Shown one piece after another: positions 11,901 through 24,779 of a DNA stretch of 64,000 nucleotides. The notes under the pieces were generated by a model. It made no database searches and had not been told where the DNA came from. It worked only from the letters and a program-made list of their open reading frames with translations. The number at the start of each line of letters is the position of its first letter. The first letter of the stretch is position 1. This DNA is from Dirofilaria immitis (lineage: Eukaryota > Nematoda > Chromadorea > Rhabditida > Onchocercidae). The translations under genes and the position numbers were made by a program. Location: the NCBI GenBank assembly GCA_024305405.1, contig JAKNDB010000068.1, forward strand, positions 4,716,001 through 4,780,000, read 5' to 3'.

Positions 11901-14900
11901 TAGTATATAACATTGATTTAATATATACTGTTTTATTAGTATATAACATCGAATTAACTTTTTTTTGAAGTGTTTGGAGATTTTAAGGATGCATATTTCT
12001 GGAACGTTAAACAGCACAAAATACTGAGAGTTTCATAATGAACGATGAAATCTGAGTCTAGAATAGAGAAAACTAGAATGATCTGGTATATATCTTTCTA
12101 AAAAGAGGTTTTAAATTGAAGTAAAACTATACTGTGCTTTCATAGTTATTCCGTATATTCAAGTAGACATGAATCTCTAAGCATCAGTTCGGTAATTTTA
12201 TATACTCCTCCGTGCTCATTGTACACTTGCTATAAGTAGGTAATTTTATAATGAAATGCTTTGAAGCGATTATCTACTGACCTTTAAAAATAATGTTTAT
12301 TATTCAAGACTTTATCATACTTCTTCAATGGTAGTTGATGATATTAATGAATAGTACTGGTAATTCTTATAAAAACTAATTCAGGATTGAAGTTGAATAT
12401 GCGTTGTTTATCTCTTTGCCGCGTAATTTTTCTAATATGTTAACAGATAAGTTTAGGTATACGCTTAATATTCGTGCTGTAAGTTGCGATGAAATGTATG
12501 TTGACCTGGAAAGTTTATGTAAGGAGATGCATATAACAAGCGTAATGGAGATTATATCTATAATACGGAGTGAAATTTTGACTAAAACAGGTTGCAATGC
12601 TTCTGTTGGTATTGGTGAGTTAAAATTATTGTTATTGTATAGCTTATTGCTGTTTACATAAATTGCTTCTTTAGTCATTATTATCTTTACGATTCTTTTT
12701 ATTTCAATAAAAGCAAATATTATAACTTGGAAGAAGTACTGTAAAATATATTATGAACATATTTAGGAAATACAATGTTAGCAGCTCGTATTGCAACTCG
12801 GCATGCGAAGCCGAATGGCCAATTTATGATCAAAGTGAATAATATCGATGAAGTAATCAAGAAAGAGAAAATTTCATCTTTACCTGGAATTGGTCATAAT
12901 ATTTGTGCAAAACTGAGAAAGTAGAGATTTTTTTCCGAAGTAAAATCTGTTCATTAGCAGAACTTGAAATTAATAATATTTTCAATGAATATTTTCGTGA
13001 ACTTGATTTAAATTGAAAGGTCTTGCAGTGAATTTGGTGAAATGAATTTATGTGAGGACTTGCAAAAAGTACCCATTAGTCGTTTACGAAATCTTCTTGG
13101 TGAAAAAATTGGTACTCAGGTTAGTTTTGGGAATAATGGGACAAAGACTTCTACATTTATATAGTAGATTAAATTGATTTTGATTGTATTTCTTTTCAGC
13201 AAAAAATATGATATATACTTAGATCGGTATATTGCTCAATCTTGAAAAAGAATATTAAAATAGTTTGAAAACTAAATTTCCTTTATCCAAAATTTGATCA
13301 TATGAATTTATATTGCAGTTTATATTTTGGCATATTTCAGACTAATTAATAGACCAGTGTGTACATATGTATATGCGAATAATAACAGTTTAGGCAACAA
13401 ATTCATACTTATTTCAAACAGTTGAAGTTATTCTTCATCTACTTTTTTATTCTTCATCTATCTAATTTTTATCGTACTTATAGATATATAATATGTGTAG
13501 AGGAATGGATAAAGAAAGAAATTTTTGGAAAAAGTTACTCGTAAATCTATTTCATGTGATATTAATTATGGAATCCGATTTACAAAAGTACGGATTTCTT
13601 TTATGTTTTGTTTTCTGTCGATTATGCATAAAGAATGATTAGAACATAATTTTAAAGTCCGAATTTTCTAAAACATTTCAGGAAGATGAAGTAATGGATT
13701 TTCTTGGAAAAATATGTTCGGAGTTAGAAAAGAAACTCCATATGGCTCGGATGACTGCATCTACTATTACTCTAAAGCTATTGGTAAATAAATATTTAGA
13801 GTCTTTAGATGAGTGAAAAGATTTTATGCATTAAACAAATATTTATTACAGATTCGAGCACATGATGCACCTGTTATAACAGAAAAATATTTGGGTTATG
13901 GGAAATGTGATGCAGTCACAAGAACGGCTCATGTGCCATGTGCAACTGCAAACAAAGCAGTGTTGCATGTAGAAGCGAAAAAATTAATGAAAGCAATAAA
14001 TCCTGCTATATGCGACTTAAGAGGGGTGAACCTTCTATTTTTTTTAATCGTTTTTCAGTTATTCTTTTTATTGATGCATATATAAAAATTTTAGGTATCC
14101 TTTTGGTGAGAGAATGTTTCGTTTTCCTGGCAAAAACATCGAGTTTGAATATGTATTTTTAGCTGTGAGGAATTTTTTGTAGTAACAATGACGATTTCAT
14201 TGCTTTGCAAACTTGCAGTATAAATGATTTTCCAATTTGTTTACAGATTGCTATGCAGTTGACTCATTTAAAAGAGATACCAACTGTATCAAATAACGAG
14301 CAATCCAGCAATAGAAATACGTTGACTCAATTTTTGCTGTGAGAAGTAGGGGACAACAGCATGTTGCTGAAAAAAATAAACCGAAGAATGAAGATGATAT
14401 TGCTTTGGAGCTGGCACTAAAGAAGTCAATTAAAGAAAGTACACGAAATCTTCGAGTAAGTTCATGTATTATCAATTTCAAAATAGTTCTGCTAATACCA
14501 TGATTTCTTTTAATTTAACCATTTGCATTTCAAATTCTGATCTACTATATGGTCTACTATTAGTCAGTGATTTGACATGATTTTTTTGCTTCCTAATAGT
14601 TTGTTAAATATTTCCACAAATATAAGCAACTATATTTTGTTGGTAGTATAGCTATGTATTTGAATTAAGAAAGGACAATTCGTTTTATTTGTGAAATGAT
14701 CTTTCTCAGACGATTATTGATTAGGGAATACAGTTGGCTAGTTTGAATGTTCAGATATTTTTAGAATTCTTTCTTTTTCCTACGCATTATTACTCTCTCA
14801 ACGATGATTGAGAATCAATGAATAATGAAGTATCTTATTTTGAATTGATGTTATTCTTTTCCAGCATCGTAAAGAAACGATCCATCCGGATTATCGGAAT

Positions 14901-15261
14901 TATTTCGAAGATGAAGATGTGAAAGCTGAATTCCTACGAATATTGGAGCAGTGTGAATGTGAATTTTGATTCCTAAATAAAAGAAATTTCATTAAAATAT
15001 TAGAATTAAATGTTTGTAAAAAAAGTGTATTGACATTTATCATTTTTTTCAGATCCGACAGTCGAAGTGGTAACAGAAATGGCAACGTATTTCGGTTTAT
15101 TACTAAAAAACGGTGATTTGAGTGACGTTTTATCACAGCTTAGATTCTTGCAACGTGAAATAATGAATTTTTCTTTGGAATGGATTATTGTTGTTTGCGC
15201 TTTAAAAGTCGCACTAAATCGTCTTTGTGATAGTTTGTATGGTGCCATATTATTTCATTAA
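8951..15261 (+). CDS. rev-1: DNA repair protein REV1 (Y-family dCMP transferase)
   Basis: Translesion polymerase and scaffold. Exons: 8951-9010, 9573-9688, 10123-10294, 10464-10627, 10969-11100, 11343-11454, 11691-11872, 12457-12614 (or from 12385), 12767-12920, 13029-13119, 13484-13587, 13682-13783, 13852-14025, 14247-14455, 14865-14952, 15053-15261. Domains in order: BRCT (SIFVNGYT, LRKLICLHGGEFH, IATHLAVAKVK, HPKWLLDSIEAG); N-digit SRLHLIS with the template-mimicking Arg; palm DLDCFFVSV and AVSCDE catalytic acidic residues; VGIGNTMLAARIATR; KSISCDINYGIRF; little finger ending CDLRG; PIP-like box; UIM; REV1 C-terminal interaction domain (VVTEMATYFGLLLKNGDL). Five one-base gaps in homopolymers (9591-9595, 9651-9654, 10510-10513, 13522-13526, 14331-14335) break the frame. 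Adding one base to each gives 2232 nt (743 residues) with every splice phase correct. The polymerase insert after THSRG is much shorter than in human REV1. Confidence 0.93.
11896..11952. repeat. Direct repeat in rev-1 intron 7
   Basis: TTTATTAGTATATAACATTGA at 11896-11916 recurs at 11932-11952 with one mismatch; a partial third copy lies just upstream, near 11879, at the 5' end of the intron. Confidence 0.7.
14313..14440 (+). other. PIP-like box and ubiquitin-interacting motif in REV1
   Basis: Within exon 14 of rev-1. Codons at 14313-14336 read RNTLTQF; with one T added to the T5 run the next residue is F, giving NTLTQFF, a good PCNA-interacting box of the form L-x-x-F-F. Codons at 14390-14440 read EDDIALELALKKSIKES, which fits the UIM pattern: acidic lead, hydrophobic, Ala, then Ser four residues later and a closing acid. 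Vertebrate and yeast REV1 instead carry UBM helices with a Leu-Pro core; I see no such motif here. Confidence 0.7.
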
Positions 15262-16794
15262 ATATGATTTGATCATAAAATTTGATCTTTCTCGTGCCAA
15301 CAAAGTCTCATTCTTAGCGCTGATCTATTCATGAAGTAAAGATTTTTCTTACATATTTCTTTTTATTGTCATTTATTTATAAATTAACAAAGTTGCGGAT
15401 TATACACATATATAATCCATCAAAAACTGTGATACTTTTGCAATAACAATTGTCAGCTGATAATTAGTTGCTTCGTTTGATCTTTAAAGGATTCAATTTT
15501 TTGGTATTTTAAAGAAAGTTAGGAGTATTAGAAATAGAGTAAAGCTTCTTTGATATTGAAAAAATTTAGGGTATTTCCAAAACTCTGGTGCATGCACTTT
15601 TCTTTACGCAATCTATCGTTAATTAATCAAAATAATTTGGGGACGAGACGGAAGTGTTTTTTCCTGAAACTGAATTCACAAAGAAATCGAAATTGGTAGA
15701 AATGAAGTAGTGGAATTCATATGCGAGATTTTGTCAGTTGTTTCAATTACAGTTGAAAATTATTGCAATCAAATTAGTCGCACCACAACATTTTTAAGTT
15801 ATCATTCTCTTAGAGCTAAATTCAATTTTAATTTCTATTGTACCGGTAAGAGATAATAATAACTATGAGAGCCTTCTTTCCCTTCAAATAATGTTTCATT
15901 TTTGGGTCACTTTTACATCTATACGACAATAATTCTGCCGAACTTGCAAATCCGATTTTCACTGTTTGGAAATTCAGAAATGAATCCGAATGTTACTTAA
16001 ATCTTATAAACTGAATCCTAAAATGAGAAATGGTAATGTGAATAGATTTTCCAGTGACTTACTGAGTGATATACGAGAAAGTCTAAAATAATATACAAGG
16101 GCAAAAGTGCAGACTTCTGTGTCTTTTGAAGCGTCAACTGATAAATTAATTGTACAAAGGAAATTAACATGTAATGTGGAATCTTCAGCAACTTTAACGT
16201 GTGATATGGAGTCGTTGACAACAGCGGCTTTTGACTTTTATTTCCAAAAACCAAAATGATATTGAGATTGTGTTTATGAAATCAAAGTTATAAATTTGAT
16301 ACAAACATCTAACACACGAAGATGTATTTTTATTCGAATTTAAGACTATCCAATTTACAATGAACAACATCTACAGATGACAACATGGGTACAGTCGGTA
16401 CAATCAGATATAAATTTCTAAAAACAGCAAGCCATCAAATTTTTCGGTTTAATTCTTAAGTCACAAGAATGATAATGACAAACATTTATGCGATGCAGCA
16501 AAACAAGATAAAAGGTAGCATATTAATTTCCTGTCCCTCATAACGCTAATTGCATAAATTATGCAAATATTTCAACCAAAAATAAATCTCGTTACATAAA
16601 ATCTTTTCTTATTCACTCTTATTTTTATAAAATCAAGACTACCTCTATAATTATTCCAGCAGCCATAGATTATGCATCCAATGTTTCCATTCGTGTCTGA
16701 TTACAGTTAATCAAAAAAGATATCAGCAAGTAATTGTAATACAATGATAAGTCAAACGATATCATATGTAAATTGCAAAAACAATTGTAGAATT
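15262..16794. other. Convergent intergenic spacer
   Basis: 1.5 kb between the stop codons of rev-1 (+) and avl9 (-). It presumably carries both 3' UTRs. I see no coding, RNA or repeat signal. Confidence 0.5.
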
Positions 16795-19700
16795 TTACTC
16801 GGTTGATCGTGTTCCCTTTAACCACGATGCAATACTCGTTTTCACTTTGGTACCTGTATCTGCAAAATATTTACTGGTATTAACAACAGCAGACGCTACA
16901 CGACGACCACTTCCCGTACCACCAACTGAATGCTCCATACGTAGCAAAACATCCGATATACCAAGACCACCGGCAAATGGATGACTGTAAATAAGAATAA
17001 TCTTTATCTCTCGAATGAATTTTAATCTTCTGTATTCATCAAGGGATGTTAAAACCTTGAAGATCATTTGCAATTAAAACAGCTACTTGTTTTGTGTTAT
17101 TCTAGGTATTATGATCCTAGATATTCTTTACGTGATAGACAAATCATTCAATAAAAAGAAAAAATAATTGTGACAAAAAACGACAACTATATTTTTAAAC
17201 TTCCAGATACCTACATCATTTTTCACTCTTGAAGATTATAAACTTATGTTTCTTATGAAGAAACTTTAAATAAAGCTTACTTGAAATAGGATATACAAAA
17301 TAAACCAATATTAAACAAATATTTAGCATTTACTTGAAGCCAAATCGTTTTATGTAATAATAGTTCATATCTAAAAAGAATTAGTATAAATAAAATCAAC
17401 AAAACGAACCCCGGAACTGCAGATGCCAAGTCGGGATAGTCACCACAGGACCAAATACGATAATTATTGCTCATTTTCCACTCAGTTATAAATGCTTCAT
17501 TGAAGTCATCCAATGAATCTTTCAAATCAGCGCGAACAGTGGCTATAAGCGATAACAAATACGCCTGCATCTGTAACCGTATCCAATCATCACTACCTTC
17601 CCAACCTATAATCAGTAAATATCAAATTTTTATAATTGTAAAATAAATTTTGGGAGTTCTTAAAAATTTTGGGAAGTACACAATAGTAAAATATTCAATT
17701 CAGTTTCGTGCTTATTAATTTTTTATCGAAAATCCTCAAAATTTCTAATAGAGTTGGAGTTGCTTCAAGTAGAATAAAAATATATTTAGAAAATTTGAAA
17801 TTAATTATATCTAATCCTCTCTTATTTATGAATAGTAACTTCTCAAATAAGTTCCCTATTGACAGACTTGTTCAATCACGGGCAATTTTCACTTTTTTCA
17901 AATTTTCTAATCAATTCAAAGTATTTTAAGCATTCAAAGAGATGAAAATATAATAAGTGGCGATTTGCATATTAAAAATAATGCAAAGATGTAAAAACTC
18001 CCCAGTCATCACTAAATATTTTTGAGATATTTGTCAAAATTCAGAAAAGCAAAACTGTTTAAATACGAAAATATTAAAAAGCATACTTGGTGATTTAGCA
18101 TTAGCTTCCATTTCTTTTAATAAAAAATCGACGAAACGTAAATCTGCAGCTGTTAGTGCCAACGATCGTTTTAATTCAACATCTACAATATCGATGCTTC
18201 CGTCGCCACCTTCATCAACCTTAAGAGTTTTTTTTTTAATTTTCGTAGCAAAATAATATCTTATGTATTAAGAAATAATACATTTTTCGATATTTAATCT
18301 TTCTCGTTTACTGGACATCTAACCGATTTTTTAGTCAATGTAACAAGTCTTCTGCTGATAATACCATTATAATATAATTGAGAATGCATGCCAATGTCAG
18401 AAAAATATCGTATCATGTAAGCTTTTAGTTCAATATAAGCGGAAACATTTACACCACTCTCTCATAAATTATTAGTGACTAGATTCCAAGGAGAAAAATA
18501 AATCTGCCACGCTTCAAAAACGATTAGATAGTCGTTTAATCACTGCTATGCATAGATCAGGGAATAGAGAAAGGAATACAATATATTCAAGAAAAGACTT
18601 AAAAGTTATATTTCCGACAAATACAAGTTCTAAAGTACAACAGTTATAGTAAAAGAATTTCTTTTTAATCAAAAGGAAATTTGTTTACAGTGACTATAAC
18701 ATCCAACAAATCACGACGTTGAACAAATAAAGCATTCGTTGCACCGATGCAGTAAGCTCGTGTTTTATCAGAACGAATCATATCCAAATGGCAGATACTT
18801 AAGTAAGGATGAAATAATGAACCCTATAATGATTTTGTTTTTCACGAAAGAGAAAACGAAAAATTAATAATGAGAGTATAAATCATAATCTTTGCAGTTG
18901 GAATTTCATAACCGTAATTTAAGACTAATTTATGATCATCATTTCCAAATTTTAATCACAAATTCGTATAGTCCATAAAATTATTACTTTTGTAAAAATA
19001 CTCAATGGAAAACCATATGAATCAGTGGCCAATATTTGCTTCCGCTTCAAATTTGAATAGCACTCAACAGATACGCAATCCATAGCTGATGCTAATAAAT
19101 CTTAAAATAAAAAATAACAGCTTAACAAGAAAAGAATTTGTCATTTCGGATGCAATGAAATATTTAGTAAGCAAAATCGTACTGAAAACAGACCTTTGTG
19201 AACAAGTTCCACGGGATTGCTTCCACTAACTTTGTTCTTTTCGACACTTACATCAGCCACTATATCTTCAGATTTCAGAATTTCGTCTTCTAATATATCC
19301 TCGCCCATTTCCAAAACTAAAAAAAAGTATTTATACTCTACTAGCAATTACTGCGAAATAAAAAGCAAGAATTATAACCTCGATATAAATTAAACATTGG
19401 TCTTCTATTTTTGTTAAAACAGTTTTTAAATTTAAGCACTCTGGAAATAACCATATCTGAGACAAAAAAAAGCTATTTCAAAAAAACCAATAATTATTAT
19501 AATAACATTTAAATTCTATAACTTCCTAAACAAAAAAGCATGCTAACTGCAAAATAGCTTATATTTGACTATTTAATTTGATTTTACAAAGCTAAAAAGA
19601 TATGAAAAAGGACACAGTTTATATCAAAAAGTAATGCAATAATACTTTCCCATTATCCATTTGTATATCATGAATATTAGCTTTGAAATAAATTATAAGC

Positions 19701-22700
19701 AACAATTATATGTCAGGCTTACAAATTTCATCTTCATCCACATTTTTATTTTTGTTTGAACATTTTAGAGAATTTGGATCGTATGCAGCAGCATGGAACA
19801 AACCCTTTTCAACCAACTCTGAATTAATAATAAAATAAAATCATTTATTTTCATCTAGACCAGGAAAATAAAAAAAATGATCTGGGACTGAAAACAGATA
19901 GACGAATCAAAAAATTCAAGTCATTTATTGCAAACGACGTCGGAGAGCTAATATTAATGCTTAGGTTATCAACTAGCATAATAACTTCGTAACAAAATAC
20001 TATATTTTTGTTTAAATTGAACGAAAATTTCAAGTATTTAATAAAAAATAAGGAGAATCTATAGCGAAATTTCAAAAACCTATTGAAAATCTATTTTTTT
20101 TCGCAGAAATTAAATGATGCTGTTGAAAAAGATATTACGTGGGAAAAGTGAGATGAGTGCAACCATTAACTGACTTAAATGAAATACTGGCGATATGTAG
20201 AACACAACCTAGAGTAGTAGCATATTTTAAGATTTCATAGTTTCAAAAAAAATTTAAACAATATATTTCATTTTGCACAAGAAATGACTAACAAAAAAAG
20301 TTCTGAAGGATAAAAGAATGAATTTTTGTCAGATTATGTAATCAATTAACATAATATTATTTCTTTATGATAACCAAGCTGCATGCAAAATAAAGACTTC
20401 ATAATTAAATGAAATTTTTTGGAAGAAAACAAATTACCTTCTTTTCCAATAACAGTAATTTAAATAACACTAATACACGATGCCGGAATGTTGTTACAAG
20501 GGATTGTACTGAAATATCTGCAAATATGCTTCTTTAAAATCTTTCAAATCTTTAAAACTACAATTGAGTACAATAATTATCACTTATAGCACATTTATGG
20601 GTGCTCGACATGAAACGTCAGTTTTGGTTGATAGCAGTACGCTAGTTAAAACAGCATAAATTTGGTGCAAGAAAGCGAACTATACAAATAAATAAACAAA
20701 ATCAAAACAAAATAAAAATTATTTCTTTGTTGTTTTTGTTCTGTTTCATTGCTTCTAGAATGTCAATATATTCTATATCTGCTCACTTACACTTAATCTA
20801 TTTATAGCTTATTTATGCTTAAATGCTTTTACGTCGCTTCAACCATTACTATCAAATGAATTTGAAATCAAATAACGAAATAAGTAACTGCTAATTTTTG
20901 AATATTCTATTTTATCCATTTTAAATATCTTATAATTCTAATATAAACACATACCCATAACTGCAGCTTGTTCATCAAATACGCTATCCGGAAACATTTC
21001 ACAAAGATTTTCATACATTTGGGATAGCACATCAACCTCAAATTGCGCAAAATAATGTAAGATAAAAGGGTTTATCATTAAAACTTTTCTTCGCCTCGGT
21101 CAAACCCAGTCCCGACGTACGATAACTAAAATCAGAGCAAGTGGCAGAGTTCCTTAACTTGCTTCGAACTTATCAAGAATTATTTATTTCGTAGCTGAAA
21201 TCCAAAAAACTTTGAAGCGGTCAGATTATATTAACTGTAAATTAATTGTAAATGACTTACTTCATCAAAATTTTAAGAACTGATCGATCTAAGAAAATGT
21301 AGAAGTAATTTAAAAAGCTTACCTTAGCAAAATCCCTCTCATTAAAATAAGCTTTTGTAATAAGTTGCAATTTAGCCGTCAGTACACCAAACAGTGGCAC
21401 TCGAGATAAGACGCAGACACTTTTTGAACAGTACTTCGGGTGACATCCGTTGATTTATTCAATAGATCCTTAAAACGCAGAAATTTTGGACTTAAGATTT
21501 CGAAGGAGTTAAAAATTCTTTGGCACATAACATTGATAAAGGAAAAAAAGAAAAAGAAAAAATCAAATTTATATGTCAAAGATTTTACTGTCAGTGCAGC
21601 TGAAGATTGAATACGAGTGCAGAAATAATAATATTGGTATCAATGCAGCGCTAATGATGAAAACTGTGACTATAATATTGAAGATGAATAAAAATATTAA
21701 CCTTTGCAGAGATTTGACGATAACATGAAATTCCAAAGATTGATTGATTCGGATCATCCAATGATGGAAGCAAAAATATATTACATCTAAAATCATTAAA
21801 GAAGTAAAGGAAAAATAAATAAACAAATAAAAATATCATAAAAAGGAAATAAACATGCAATCACAAATTAATGTTCCACAAATCAAAGAATTTTCCAGCA
21901 TTTTACAAATTTAACAAAAGAACTGGTATTACATAGCCGAAAAATCAATTGATAAATAAATAGATACCATATTTCTATCTGCGATCCTTTACAGATCGTT
22001 TCATGAACTGCTTAGGGTAAGGAAACCCCAAAATCTTCGAATATACAAAGAATAACTTTAAGGGCTCAAACAATTTCTATTGCTTTAAATAGAATTTAAA
22101 TTATGAGCAATGAAAAATTTTAGAATTATAAAAGCTAAATGAACATTTTGAGCATATTGTTCAATAAACATAACAGAAATAAGCACAAAGATCACAAATC
22201 AAATTCCTCACGTACCGTGGTCGACATTATGCGCTCCATCAGGAAGTGCAAGTGACGGCAAATTCTGCCATGCTGCCGGTAGTTCTTCTTTACCATCTGT
22301 TAAAGGTGGATAACAATATTCGATCTGGAAAGACTAATTGCAGATGTATTTGAGCTTAATTAATTCTTAAATCACTGAATAAACGAATTCCGACTCAAAA
22401 TCCTGGTAAAGAAAAATTATTATAAATCATCGATCACAAAGTGAAATTATTTTAACACAAAAAATTCCAAAATATCGAGAAAATATCCGTTCTTCTTTGA
22501 ACGAATACTTATTAATCTTAAGCAAATTTATTAACCTTACTGACTAATCTTACTCGTAAATCTTAATCATTCATCTCATCAATCTATCTTTTCTCTATCA
22601 GCTTTATTTAATATTTATTAAACCCAAATAATCTTAATTGTTCACAAGTCTTATTCTTATTGATTCGTATCATTAATTACCTGACATCCACGCTTGTGAT

Positions 22701-22740
22701 GAAAACCAATAACTGCAACGTAAAGAATTGAGCTAACCAT
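16795..22740 (-). CDS. avl9: AVL9 homologue, DENN-like late secretory pathway protein
   Basis: AVL9 proteins have a DENN-like fold and act in post-Golgi traffic and cell polarity. Transcript-order exons: 22740-22681, 22324-22216, 21786-21702, 21468-21323, 21036-20955, 20517-20438, an unresolved exon ending at 19861, 19818-19723, 19316-19194, 19100-18988, 18823-18689, 18219-18087, 17605-17410, 16984-16795. Seen: VAVIGFHHKRGCQ at the N-terminus; YPPLTDG; LPSLALPDGAHN; SIFGISCYRQ; DVTRSTVQ then SVCVLSRVPLFG; TTFRHRVLVLFKLLLLEKK; YGFPLSIFTK; YCIGATNALFVQRRDLLD; LTAADLRFVDFLL; WEGSDDWIRLQ; NNYRIW; HPF; C-terminal VNTSKYFADTGTKV and SIASWLKG. One-base gaps at 21772-21776 and 21421-21425 break exons 3 and 4. 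Exon 7 (about 19861-19960, ...SPTSFAIND...) cannot be read cleanly in one frame. Otherwise all phases agree. Confidence 0.9.
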
Positions 22741-24779
22741 TCATAAAAGAACATTCAATGTCTAAACATCATAAACATTCAGCAACCTATCAATACTGAG
22801 CAACATCTGAAAAAAAAAAGGAACCCTAGTTTTGTGATGAAAATTGATGCGTAAAATCAAACGTATAACTCAAATATACATGAAAAGAAAAATGACAATA
22901 ATGTAATCAAATTATATAAGCTTAAAAAGTATGTAATAATTTTGCATAATATGAAATAAAAATAAATATTAATTTCAACACCTGAATTAGATTTGAATGA
23001 TAATATCAAATGATTGATAATTATTTCTTCGAAATACATATAAAATTAGATATCCGGGACTGAAAATTTAATTTTAAAAAAATAAAAATTTAACTAAGCA
23101 TAAACAATCACCATTTAGTATCAAAGTTTTCATATTTAGTCTATACATTTTTCATTTTATTTCAATATTAAACGATCTTATGTCGTTTCAACACTGCTTT
23201 TACATCCAGTAGTAATACTTTTTTCCTTTTGATGCTATTTATTTTTGCTTCCATCATACGAGATTGTATAAAATATTATGAAAATTTACAGACGGTAGAG
23301 AACATAACAGCAATAGTTATTTTCATAATAGATTATATCATGTCTATTACAATTGAATCTCCATATATATGTTAAATAACATGCCAGTTTTATCAATTTT
23401 TTCTTCTTGGAACTTTATGAAATGTGAAACATAAACAGTCGACGGTATTAAAAACAAGACATTTAGTATTTGTCATATGTAAATGACAACACAACAACTA
23501 ATGCAATGAATCGACTTCTCAAATAATTTCAAATTTTATTTTCACTATCAATGATACAGTGCATGCAAAAAAAAGTAAAATAAAGCACGAGGTTATTTAA
23601 AACAATTGATTTACATGTACAAAAGAAAAAACAAATCCATTTTTAAGAAATAAGAAGCCGGTTCTTGACTCATATGTGTGATGTTTTGACGGAAATATCC
23701 AAACAAGTTAGATCAATGGACCCGTAAAATAACCGCATATGCTTCCAAATTTGAATTTGATAGACCCGTAATAACGTAGCTGCAAAATAACTAAAAAAAA
23801 TCTTTCACAAGAAAAATAATTGATTTTAAGATTTGAATAATTCTACTGACTGCTAACAAAGAAAAGAAGTTGCAACAAAAATTTTTTGCTAATTATAAAT
23901 TTTCTGCAAGCACCAAAAATTGCTCATACAAATTGAAAACAAAACAAAATAAATAAAGCAAACCTAGCAATCAATAATACATTTATGGGGATTTGATAAG
24001 CATCATCATATGGAAACATGGTAACGATAACAATATGAAATAAATAACAATAATTGGATGATCGATGGGATACAAATGAGATCAAAAATGCCTGAAAAAT
24101 AAATTTAGGCTGTGGCACCATTATAAGACAAAATTTTTAATTATACCTATCACATATTAAAATGATTTGCACCATATTAATTGTGCAAATATGGCTCTAC
24201 TCAGCTAAATATGAAACCACTCGAAGGAACTCATCATATAAGCTGCTTTTAATTATTTTCTCTTTTAAATCCATCTGTTGAATAGATTTTGATAAATGAA
24301 TATATAAAAAAATTGAATACATAAAACTTGTAAGAAATGGAATTGGAATTGATAAAGCAAGAAAGAAAAGTATTTTACATAATTATCATCAAAATACAAA
24401 CATATCATCGTTTGAGCAAAACAATGAGCTCATTTTCTATCTGAATAGCCTTACTTTTCAAACGATTCCGTGAGGTATACGAACCGATGAGATCGTAAAT
24501 ATACTGTGACAGACACTATTTCTAATGGATACCTGTTAACAACAACTGCAACTTCGCAGACAGAAAAAGAATTACAATGAGAACAGTTCGTATGAACGAA
24601 TTTAAAAGTATCGAATAATCTAGACATCTGGAAACTTCTTTTGAAATGAAACTGAATATTAATTCTTTAAGCCATTAGCTTCTACTGACTTTCTAAATTG
24701 AAGCGATTTTTTGATCTCTCGGACTTTATAACACAGGAAAAAATAGTCGAGAATTTAATAAGGCAAAAATGAATAAATA
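22741..24779. other. Intergenic region upstream of avl9, downstream of set-1
   Basis: 2.0 kb between two minus-strand genes: avl9 promoter and set-1 3' UTR. The distance argues against an operon, because nematode operon spacing is usually a few hundred bases or less. Nothing else is recognisable. Confidence 0.5.

Noticed and set aside
8951..15261. rev-1 as a pseudogene
   Set aside because: All five breaks are one-base homopolymer losses, every splice signal and catalytic motif is intact, and the same error type affects three other genes.
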